A DNA stretch of 64,000 nt from contig NZ_JACMTR010000002.1 of NCBI RefSeq assembly GCF_014267175.1, forward strand, positions 6,039,501 to 6,103,500, read 5' to 3'. This document shows positions 8,997-15,607 of the stretch, piece by piece. The position numbers and the translations under genes are program-made. Numbering within the stretch: the first letter of the stretch is position 1; every line of letters begins with the position of its first letter. The stretch comes from Pseudonocardia sp. C8. GTDB taxonomy: Bacteria; Actinomycetota; Actinomycetes; Mycobacteriales; Pseudonocardiaceae. The notes below the pieces were generated by a model. It saw nothing but the letters and a program-made list of their open reading frames with translations. It ran no database searches and was not told where the DNA came from.

Positions 8997-9976
8997 CCGC
9001 GCCCGGCGCCCGCGACCTGGCGGAACTCCTGCGCGCCACCGGCCGGACCCGGATCGACCGCGCCGGGCTGTGGCGCGCGTTCACCGAGGCGCTGCCGTCG
9101 GCCCAGGGATCGGTCGACGCCCGCCGGATGCTCGCCGAGGCCGTCGCCGAGCTCGAGGCCGAGGGCGTGCTCGTCCCGTCGAAGGCCACCGACGACGGGA
9201 CACCGCCGCTGCCCCGGTCGGTCCGGCTGACCCGGCCCGCCGCGGCGCCCGCGCGGCCCCGGGCCGTCGAGCCCTGGCATCCGGAGATGCGCGGCGCGGA
9301 CGGCCTGCGGTCCCCGTCCGAGGTGGTGCGGCAGGTGAACCGGTGGCTGTTCGCCGGCGGGACGGGAGCCGAGGTGGTGCCGCTGCGGGAGCGGGCGCTG
9401 GAGATCACCGGTGACGAGAAGGCGTTCGACGCGGGCCTGCCGGCCCCGCTGACCCTCGCGATCCTCCGCGCGGCCCGGGTGGCGTTGCCGCTGCACCGGG
9501 AACCGGTCGGTGACGGTCCGGTGCTGCTGGTGGTGGAGAACGCGGACACCGTCCACTCGCTGACCCGCGCGCTGCGCGCCGAACCGGGCCCGGTCGGCGC
9601 GGTGGCCTGGGGCGCGGGGAACGCGTTCACGTCCTCGGTGCTGTCCCTGGTGGACGGTCCGCCGGCCGCGATCCGCTACTTCGGCGACCTCGACGCCGCC
9701 GGGCTGCGGATCCCGGCGCGGGCGTCGGCGCTGGCCGTCGCGGACGGGCTGCCGCCGGTGCGCCCGGCGACCGGCCTGTACCGGGAGCTGCTCGAGCACG
9801 GCCGCCCCGCACCGGCCCCGACGGCCGACCACTCCGACGTGGACTGGCTCGACCCGGGGCTGCGCGGGCCGGTGCGGGAGCTGTTCGCCGCCGGGCACCG
9901 GCTCGCGCAGGAGGCCGTCGGGCGCCGGGTGCTCGCGGCGGACCGGGGCTGGCGTGCCGGGCTCGACCCCGCCTGA
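8993..9976 (+). CDS. jetD: Wadjet toprim nuclease (JetD/MksG-like)
   Basis: This 327-residue protein is the likely effector of the operon. In characterised systems JetD/MksG is a toprim nuclease that cleaves circular DNA reeled in by JetABC. The central RERALEITGDEKAFD matches the JetD-type signature. The toprim core shows a glutamate in VLLVVENADTVHSL and the acidic motif IRYFGDLDAAGLRIP. The N-terminal 100 residues include a likely winged-helix region that would contact the JetC coil. It starts at the GTG overlapping the jetC stop. Confidence that this is the toprim subunit is high; plasmid restriction by this operon is inferred from the family. Confidence 0.87.
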   Translation: MTAPGARDLAELLRATGRTRIDRAGLWRAFTEALPSAQGSVDARRMLAEAVAELEAEGVLVPSKATDDGTPPLPRSVRLTRPAAAPARPRAVEPWHPEMRGADGLRSPSEVVRQVNRWLFAGGTGAEVVPLRERALEITGDEKAFDAGLPAPLTLAILRAARVALPLHREPVGDGPVLLVVENADTVHSLTRALRAEPGPVGAVAWGAGNAFTSSVLSLVDGPPAAIRYFGDLDAAGLRIPARASALAVADGLPPVRPATGLYRELLEHGRPAPAPTADHSDVDWLDPGLRGPVRELFAAGHRLAQEAVGRRVLAADRGWRAGLDPA

Positions 9977-10020
9977 CACCGACGCGAGCCGGACGCCACG
10001 GTTCCCCGGCCACACGCGGC

Positions 10021-10200
10021 GGTCCGGCCGCACGCCGGTTGACCCGGCCGCACATCCGGTGGCCCGGCCGCGCATCCGGCGGCCCAGCCTCACACCCCTT
10101 GACCCGGCCGCACACCTGTTGTGTCGGGTGTGAGCCGCGGCAAGAGGGTGTGAGCCGCGGTAAGGGGGTGTGAGCTGCGGCGAAGAGGTGTGTGGCCGGC
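10021..10200. repeat. cluster of ~20-bp imperfect repeats in both orientations
   Basis: Five copies resembling CCGGCCGCACATCCGGTGGC follow each other head to tail from about 10023 to 10120. Three copies resembling GGTGTGAGCCGCGGCAAGAG follow from about 10127 to 10195. The second set resembles the reverse complement of the first (compare CAGCCTCACACCCCTTGACC with its inverted form GGTAAGGGGGTGTGAGCTG). No open frame with coding character spans them. The cluster fills most of the gap after the Wadjet operon. Confidence 0.7.
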
Positions 10201-10291
10201 CGGGCCGGGACGTGCGGCCCGTGGTGACGGGACCGCGCACGCGTGGCGCGATCCCGCACGGATTGAGACGTGCGGCGGGACCAGGTTCCAC

Positions 10292-10345
10292 GTGCGGGGT
10301 ACCCCGCACCGACCGGGGTCCCGGTTGCCCGTGCGGGGTACCCCG
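10292..10345. repeat. GTGCGGGGTACCCCG repeat pair, one copy a full palindrome
   Basis: GTGCGGGGTACCCCGCAC (10292-10309) is an 18-bp perfect palindrome. GTGCGGGGTACCCCG recurs at 10331-10345, immediately downstream of the PepSY gene stop. They may serve as terminators for the convergent sides of this gap, or belong to the repeat cluster before them. Confidence 0.55.
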
Positions 10346-10350
10346 GGTGA

Positions 10351-10809
10351 TCAGTCGTCGTCGCGGTCATCCCGGGCGTCGTCGTCCCGGTCGTCCCGGG
10401 CGTCGTCCCGGTCGTCGCCGTCGGTGTCGTGGTCGAGAACCTCGCCGGTCGCGGCGTCGACGTCCACGTCGTGCTGGCCGGCGCCGTTGCGGACCTCGAC
10501 CTCCCAGTGGTCGCGGTCGTCCCGGTCGTCGGGCTCACCCGCGTCGTCGCGGTCGTCGTCGGCCCGGTCGAACCCGGCCTCGGTGACCTGGCCGCCACCC
10601 ACCCGCTCCAGGGCGATCCGCTCCGCGGCGGCCCGGTCGACGGCCGGCTGCGGGGCGCCGGGGGCCGGCCCGTCGTCGTCCGAGGACACGGCGGCGGGGA
10701 GGACGGCGGCGGCCGTCCCGCCGTCCGTGCCGAGGGCCAGCGCGGTGCCCCCGCCGACGAGGAGCAGGCCGGTGGCGGCGAGGGTCGTGACGGTGAGCCT
10801 GGAACGCAT
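10351..10809 (-). CDS. secreted PepSY-domain protein with Asp/Arg repeat tail
   Basis: This 152-residue exported protein starts with a signal peptide (MRSRLTVTTLAATGLLLVGG, cleavage near ALA-LGT). Residues 58-125 form a PepSY domain: AAAERIALERVGGGQVTEAGF then HWEVEVRNGAGQHDVDVDAATGEVLDH. The C-terminal 25 residues are almost only Asp and Arg in a DDRDD pattern, which could bind cations or sense charge. GGAGGAAG precedes the ATG. It lies downstream of an OmpR-type two-component pair in the same direction, and PepSY genes next to such pairs are common. The 159-bp gap before it contains a response-regulator-like box. Confidence 0.85.
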   Translation of the reverse strand: MRSRLTVTTLAATGLLLVGGGTALALGTDGGTAAAVLPAAVSSDDDGPAPGAPQPAVDRAAAERIALERVGGGQVTEAGFDRADDDRDDAGEPDDRDDRDHWEVEVRNGAGQHDVDVDAATGEVLDHDTDGDDRDDARDDRDDDARDDRDDD

Positions 10810-10905
10810 GGCGATCTTCCTCCGTGTCGTTTCTGCTGGTCCCGGGGTGGCCCCGGTGACAGGAACGACGATGCCGCCGCGGGCACCAAGGCCGCGCTGC
10901 GCGAT

Positions 10906-10924
10906 CCCTAAGGCGGCCTTAGGG
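10906..10924 (-). promoter_or_regulatory. putative response regulator box upstream of the PepSY gene
   Basis: CCCTAAGGCGGCCTTAGGG is a 19-bp dyad upstream of the PepSY start (10809). Its CTTAGGG core is the same as in the pair of boxes upstream of the response regulator gene (13004-13024). This suggests that the neighbouring OmpR-type regulator controls the PepSY gene. Confidence 0.5.
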
Positions 10925-10968
10925 CTGCGGTGACCGTGCTCACCCGTGGCGGAGCCGGCGGTCCGTGA

Positions 10969-12246
10969 TCAGTCGGCGGGGGCGGCCAGCTCCAGCACGA
11001 CCTGCAGGCCGCCGCCGGGCGGGCCGTGCAGGGTCAGCCGCCCGCCGCCGGCGTCGGCGGTCCGGCGGGCGATGTCGAGGCCCAGCCCGGTCGAGCCGCC
11101 GCCGCTGACCCCGCGCGAGGTCGGATCGGCGCCCGGCGGCAGCCCGGGCCCGTGGTCGGAGACGACGAGCCGCGCCCCGCCGCCGGGCCGCCCGGCCAGC
11201 TCGACGCCGAACGCGGTCCCGTCCGGCGTGTGCGCGAAGACGTTGCCGAGCAACGCGTCCACGCAGGCTTCGAGGTCGCCGCGGGCGCAGCCGACCGGCA
11301 GCGGGCCGTCGGCGAGGTCCAGGGTCACGGCCCGGTCGGTGTCCTCGGCGAGCACCTGCCAGAACTCCACCCGCTCCCGGACGACGGCGGCGGCGTCGGC
11401 CGAGCGGGTCTCCCCGCCCCGGCGGCGGGCCTGCTCGATGGCACCGGTGACGGCGCGCTGCACGCCGTCCACCCCGGCCGAGATGCGGGCGGCCTCGTCG
11501 GGGTCGCGCAGCGTCTCGGCGTCCAGCCGGAGCGCGGTGAGCGGGGTGCGGACCCGGTGCGCCAGGTCGGCGACGTTCTCCCGCTCCTCGCGCAGCAGCT
11601 CCGAGATCCGCCCGGCGAGCCCGTTGAGCGCCCCGGCGACGACGCCCAGCTCGGCCGGCGCGTCCGGGTCCGCGCGGGCCGCGAGGTCGCCGCGGGCGAG
11701 CCGTTCCGACACCTGCGACAGGTCGGTGGTGGCATCGACCAGGGATCGGGCCAACCGGTCGGCGACCAGCAGGCCCCCGGCCAGCAGCACGACCGACAGG
11801 CCGGCCAGCAGCAGCCAGGACCGGGTGACCCCGCGGGTCAGCTCGGCGTCCGGGACCAGTACCCGGATGACCCCGTTGCCGGCGGACGCGCCCTGCACGG
11901 CGAACACCATCTCCCGCCCGCCCGGGACCTCGGTGGAGGCGCTCTGCCCGCGCAGTCCCAGCTCGACCAGCCGGCTGCGGGGTGCGGGGGCGCCGAGCAC
12001 CGTCCCGTCGGCCAGGAGCACCGAGACGTGGGCGGGGGTGCGCTCGTCGACCAGCTCGACGGTGGGCGCCATCGTGGCCCGGTCGGCGGTGGCGACCACC
12101 GGGGTCAGCGTCTGGGCCTGCGCGGTCGCGGCGGACAGCGCGGTGTCCGCGGCGACCGTCCGGATCAGCGTGGCCAGCGGGATCGCGAAGGCGACCAGCA
12201 CCAGCAGCACCGTGGCCGCGACCAGGACCAGGATCCGGCGGCGCAT
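10969..12246 (-). CDS. OmpR-partner sensor histidine kinase
   Basis: This is a 425-residue membrane kinase. The first helix (MRRRILVLVAATVLLVLVAF) and a second helix near residues 150-175 flank an extracellular sensor loop of about 120 residues. A HAMP linker follows, then the H-box LAHRVRTPLTALRLD (phospho-accepting His) and a HATPase domain with NVFAHTPDGT and SDHGPGLPPG. The ATG at 12246 shares a base with the regulator stop (TGATG), so the two are coupled. The longer upstream frame overlaps the regulator and is not used. The signal sensed is unknown. Confidence 0.9.
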   Translation of the reverse strand: MRRRILVLVAATVLLVLVAFAIPLATLIRTVAADTALSAATAQAQTLTPVVATADRATMAPTVELVDERTPAHVSVLLADGTVLGAPAPRSRLVELGLRGQSASTEVPGGREMVFAVQGASAGNGVIRVLVPDAELTRGVTRSWLLLAGLSVVLLAGGLLVADRLARSLVDATTDLSQVSERLARGDLAARADPDAPAELGVVAGALNGLAGRISELLREERENVADLAHRVRTPLTALRLDAETLRDPDEAARISAGVDGVQRAVTGAIEQARRRGGETRSADAAAVVRERVEFWQVLAEDTDRAVTLDLADGPLPVGCARGDLEACVDALLGNVFAHTPDGTAFGVELAGRPGGGARLVVSDHGPGLPPGADPTSRGVSGGGSTGLGLDIARRTADAGGGRLTLHGPPGGGLQVVLELAAPAD

Positions 12247-12950
12247 CAGGTCCCGTCCGGACCGGCGGGCGTGGCCGGTGCGGAGAGCCGGACGCCGACG
12301 CCGCGCACCGAGTGCAGGTAGCGCGGCTGCTGGGCGGTCTCGCCGAGCTTGCGGCGCAGCCACGACAGGTGCACGTCGACGGTCTTGTCGGCGCCGCCGT
12401 AGGGCTGCTGCCAGACCTCGGTCACCAGCTCCCGCTTGCTGACGACCTGGTCGGCGCGGGCGGCGAGGTGGTGCAGCAGGTCGAACTCGCGCGGGGTCAG
12501 CTCCAGCTCGGCCCCGTCGAGCTGCGCGCGCCGCGACCGCGGATCCACCGACAGCCCCCCGACGACGACGGTCGGGTCGGGTGCGCCGTCCCCGAGCCGG
12601 CGCAGGACGGCGCGGATGCGGGCGTCGAGCTGGGCGGCGGCGAACGGCTTGACCAGGTAGTCGTCGGCGCCGGCGTCGAGCACCGCGACGATCTCGGCCT
12701 CGTCGTCGCGGGCGGTCGCGACGATCACCGGCACGGTGCTGGCGCCGCGGAGCATCCGCAGCATCGTCGTGCCGTCCATGTCCGGCAGTCCCAGGTCGAG
12801 CACGACCAGGTCCGGGCGCTGCCCGACGGCTGCCTCGAGGCCGGCCATCGCGGTGGGGGCGGAGCCGACGGCGTGCCCCCGCTCACCGAGGCCGCGGATC
12901 AGCGCGCCGCGGATGGCGGGGTCGTCCTCGACGATCAGGATCTGGGCCAC
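12246..12950 (-). CDS. OmpR/PhoB-family response regulator
   Basis: This 234-residue protein has a receiver domain (ILIVEDDPAIRGAL acidic pair; phospho-Asp in LVVLDLGLPDMDG; Lys in DYLVKPF) and a C-terminal winged helix (ELTPREFDLLHHLAARADQVVSKRELV, then DVHLSWLRRKL). The GTG at 12950 is chosen because the receiver begins directly after it; no strong ribosome binding site is seen. It is the first gene of a regulator-kinase pair, probably followed by the PepSY gene, and is divergent from a membrane protein gene at 13056. Direct repeats in the divergent region fit autoregulation. Confidence 0.9.
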   Translation of the reverse strand: MAQILIVEDDPAIRGALIRGLGERGHAVGSAPTAMAGLEAAVGQRPDLVVLDLGLPDMDGTTMLRMLRGASTVPVIVATARDDEAEIVAVLDAGADDYLVKPFAAAQLDARIRAVLRRLGDGAPDPTVVVGGLSVDPRSRRAQLDGAELELTPREFDLLHHLAARADQVVSKRELVTEVWQQPYGGADKTVDVHLSWLRRKLGETAQQPRYLHSVRGVGVRLSAPATPAGPDGT

Positions 12951-13003
12951 GGGAGGACAACCTATCCGCTCCGGAGGTGGGAACCGGGTGCTCCTGGGTG
13001 CGG

Positions 13004-13024
13004 CTTGGGGCCGTCTTAGGGCCG
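13004..13024. promoter_or_regulatory. 11-bp-spaced direct repeats, likely response regulator site
   Basis: CTTGGGGCCG (13004-13013) and CTTAGGGCCG (13015-13024) are direct repeats spaced by 11 bp, the helical spacing typical of OmpR/PhoB-family binding sites. They sit between the regulator start (12950) and the divergent gene (13056). The same CTTAGGG core recurs upstream of the PepSY gene. Confidence 0.55.
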
Positions 13025-13055
13025 CGTTAACCCGCGCCCGGGGCATGCTGGGGGC

Positions 13056-13547
13056 GTGAACCGTCGGAGCACGCGCACCACCCGGACCGGGCTGGTCGCC
13101 GGTCTGTGGGTCGCCGCAGCGGCCGGTGCCCTGCTGCTGGGGCTGACCGCGGTCGGCCAGATCGGCAGCGGCCTGTCCGGCGGCGACCCGGTCCGGCCGC
13201 TGGCCGCGGAGGAGGTCGAGGCCGCGCTGGCCCGGCACGCCGCCGCCCAGCACCGGCAGCCCGCGCCGCAGCCGCCGGCCACGCAGCCGCCGGCCGCGCG
13301 TCCGGCGCCGCAGGCACAGGCCCGGGTGGTGCCGGCCGGGCCGGCCGGGACGGTCCTCGTCCGCTGCGAGGGCGGGACCCCCCGGGTGGTCTCGGTGAAC
13401 CCGGCCCAGGGTTTCGAGCGGGAGGACGACGAGGACGTCGCCGCCGGCCAGGTGGCGTTCGACGGCGACGACCTCGACGTGCGCGTGGCGCTGAGCTGCA
13501 CGAACGGGGTCCCGGCGGGCCGGGTCAGCACCCTCGGCGAGGGCTGA
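13056..13547 (+). CDS. membrane-anchored protein of unknown function
   Basis: This 163-residue protein has one N-terminal membrane helix (residues 11-35, TGLVAGLWVAAAAGALLLGL), a Gln/Pro/Ala linker (residues 60-95) and an exported C-terminal domain with two cysteines (VLVRCEGGTPRVVSVNPAQG and VALSCTNGVPAG). The cysteines could form a disulphide. It is divergent from the response regulator and shares its putative operator region. CATGCT 6 bases before the GTG suggests a leaderless start. No family recognised. Confidence 0.7.
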   Translation: MNRRSTRTTRTGLVAGLWVAAAAGALLLGLTAVGQIGSGLSGGDPVRPLAAEEVEAALARHAAAQHRQPAPQPPATQPPAARPAPQAQARVVPAGPAGTVLVRCEGGTPRVVSVNPAQGFEREDDEDVAAGQVAFDGDDLDVRVALSCTNGVPAGRVSTLGEG

Positions 13548-13552
13548 GCCCG

Positions 13553-14620
13553 CTATCCGTGCCGGCTCAGCTCGTGGAAGAAGTCCTCGATCACCGTGAG
13601 CTCGCCGGCCCGGACGACCTCGTCGTAGACGTACCGGCCGACGGCGAGGTCGAGCACGCCCAGCCCGAACGGCGAGAACACCACCGGCCGGTCGGTGGGC
13701 AGCGTGACGCGGCCGGCCATGACGTCGTCCAGCGTCCCGTCCAGGAAGTCCCGGTTCCCGGTCAGCTGCTCGACCAGGTGCGGTGAGGTGTCGGCCTTCA
13801 GGCAGTGGTCGACGTCGTCGACGACGTTCGCGCCCGCCAGCAGGATCTCCGGCGCGAGGTCGCGCAGCGACACGTTGAGCACCAGCGGGTTGTGCGCGAA
13901 CCAGGCGGGATCGTGCAGGTACGGCCGGGCCGCGACGGTGGCGAGCACGACCAGGTCGCTGGACCGGATCAACGACTCGGCGTCGTCGTGCACGGTGATC
14001 CGCCCGGGCCCGCCGGAGCGTTCCAGGTAGCCGCGGAACCCCTGCGCGCTGGCGGCGGCCAGGTCGTGCACCCCGACCTCGTCGAACGTCCACCCGGTCC
14101 CGGCCAGGAACGTGTGGATGTAGCGGGCGATCAGCCCGGTGCCGATGAACCCGACCCGGGCCGGCCGGGCCCGGTCGCGGGAGAGCCGGTCCGCGGCCAG
14201 CGCCGCCGACGCGGCGGTGCGGGTCGCGCTGATGATCGAGCTCTCCAGCACGGCGAACGGGTAGCCGGTGGCGGGGTCGTTGAGGATCAGCACGGCGGAT
14301 GCCCTGGGCAGCCCGGCCGCCACGTTGTCCGGGAAGCTGGAGATCCACTTCAGGCCGTCGGTCCTGGCCGGCCCGCCGATCGAGGCGGGCAGCGCGATGA
14401 TCCGCGCGTTCGGCCGGTCCGGGAACCGCAGGAAGTACGACGGCGGGTTCACCGAGTCCCCGGCCCCGTGCAGCCGGTAGGTGGCCTCGACGAGGTCGAC
14501 GACGTCGCGCTCGCGGCCCTGCAGCACCCGCCGGACCTGCCCGCCCGGGATCACCGCGAACGGCGGCGGGGCGAGCGCCGGCGTCGCCGGGGACGGTGCG
14601 GATTCCTGGACACCGGTCAT
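13553..14620 (-). CDS. sbnB: SbnB-like diaminopropionate biosynthesis dehydrogenase
   Basis: This 355-residue protein belongs to the ornithine cyclodeaminase / mu-crystallin fold. SbnB is an NAD-dependent enzyme that oxidatively splits N-(2-amino-2-carboxyethyl)-L-glutamate, made by SbnA, into L-2,3-diaminopropionate and 2-oxoglutarate. Seen here are the N-terminal substrate region (NPPSYFLRFPD, LKWISSFPDN, VLILNDPATGYPFAVLE), the Rossmann loop VGFIGTGLIARY and NVSLRDLAPEILLAGANVVDD. The ATG overlaps the oxygenase stop (ATGA), so the two are coupled. It is the last gene of the synthetase operon; the partner sbnA is divergent at 23790. No transport or MbtH gene accompanies it. Confidence 0.9.
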   Translation of the reverse strand: MTGVQESAPSPATPALAPPPFAVIPGGQVRRVLQGRERDVVDLVEATYRLHGAGDSVNPPSYFLRFPDRPNARIIALPASIGGPARTDGLKWISSFPDNVAAGLPRASAVLILNDPATGYPFAVLESSIISATRTAASAALAADRLSRDRARPARVGFIGTGLIARYIHTFLAGTGWTFDEVGVHDLAAASAQGFRGYLERSGGPGRITVHDDAESLIRSSDLVVLATVAARPYLHDPAWFAHNPLVLNVSLRDLAPEILLAGANVVDDVDHCLKADTSPHLVEQLTGNRDFLDGTLDDVMAGRVTLPTDRPVVFSPFGLGVLDLAVGRYVYDEVVRAGELTVIEDFFHELSRHG

Positions 14621-15594
14621 CGGAGGTCTCCTGCTCGCATCGGGTCGCCGAGGCCGACGAGGATCTCGCGCGGCCCGTCGTAGGGGTCCCGGCCGTGTGC
14701 GGTCCGGATGTTGTCGACCAGCAGCAGGTCCCCGGCCTGCCACGGCTCGCGCAGGGTGTGCTGCTCGTAGGTCCCGGTGAGCAGATCGACGACGTCGCGG
14801 TCGATCGGGTCCCCGTTGCCGAACCGGGTGGTGAACGGCAGCCCGTCCGCCCCGTAGACGTCGATCAGGTACTCGCGGACCTCCGGTTCCATGGTCCACT
14901 CGTTGAGGAACGCGATCTGGTTGAACCAGCAGCGGCGGCCGGTGACCGGATGCCGCACGACCGCGCGGCGGTGCTGCCGGGTCCACAGGCCCCCGTCGGG
15001 CTGCCAGGCGAACTCGATCGCGTTCGCCCGGCAGTAGGCCTCGACGCTGCCGCGGTCGTCGGTGCCGAACGAGTCCGCGACCGACGCCCCGATCTCGGCG
15101 TTGTAGCTGCGGACCAGCTGCCAGCCCTCCCGCTCGAACCGGTCCACCAGCCCCGGTGGCAGCGCCTCCAGCACGCCCGGCGAGTCGGCCACCCCGGTCG
15201 TGCCGCCGGAGGACGGCGCGACCAGGCAGGCGAACAGCATCAGGCCGGGGAACTCGTGGGCGTAGCTCAGCTCGTGGTGCATGCACATCTGCTGGGCGGC
15301 CGGCCAGGTCGAGGACGAGTAGATGCCGTCGGCGTAGACCGTGCGGGCGGCGAAGGCCTCCCGCTCGGCCATCAGCCCGTCGGCGAGCCCCCGGAAGACG
15401 CCTTCGACGTCGCCGGGGTTGGCCAGCCCGAAGCCGCGGACCAGCACGGCGCCGTGCTCGACGACCAGGTGGCGCAGCGCGGCCCGGAACTCGTCCCAGG
15501 CCATCCCGCGCACGGCGTCGGCCGGCAGGAGCGGCGGGCGGCCCGGGCGCAGCTCGACGTCGAGCCGGGCGGACGGGGCGGAAGGGGTGGACAT
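14617..15594 (-). CDS. TauD/SyrP-like Fe(II)/2-oxoglutarate oxygenase
   Basis: This 325-residue member of the TauD/TfdA family is likely a tailoring hydroxylase. The iron ligands appear as His and Glu in MCMHHELSY and the distal His in RTAHGRDPYDGPREIL, whose Arg would bind 2-oxoglutarate. The His-x-Glu pattern and the surrounding sequence resemble SyrP-type enzymes that hydroxylate carrier-bound amino acids such as aspartate. It lies between the NRPS gene and sbnB in the same direction. Its substrate cannot be read from the sequence; diaminopropionate, or a residue bound to one of the neighbouring carrier domains, is the simplest idea. Confidence 0.88.
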   Translation of the reverse strand: MSTPSAPSARLDVELRPGRPPLLPADAVRGMAWDEFRAALRHLVVEHGAVLVRGFGLANPGDVEGVFRGLADGLMAEREAFAARTVYADGIYSSSTWPAAQQMCMHHELSYAHEFPGLMLFACLVAPSSGGTTGVADSPGVLEALPPGLVDRFEREGWQLVRSYNAEIGASVADSFGTDDRGSVEAYCRANAIEFAWQPDGGLWTRQHRRAVVRHPVTGRRCWFNQIAFLNEWTMEPEVREYLIDVYGADGLPFTTRFGNGDPIDRDVVDLLTGTYEQHTLREPWQAGDLLLVDNIRTAHGRDPYDGPREILVGLGDPMRAGDLR

Positions 15595-15607
15595 CGGTGT
15601 CTCCTTC

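Noticed and set aside
10021..10200. 20-bp repeats as a CRISPR array
   Set aside because: Units are contiguous, imperfect and occur in both orientations, with no spacers.
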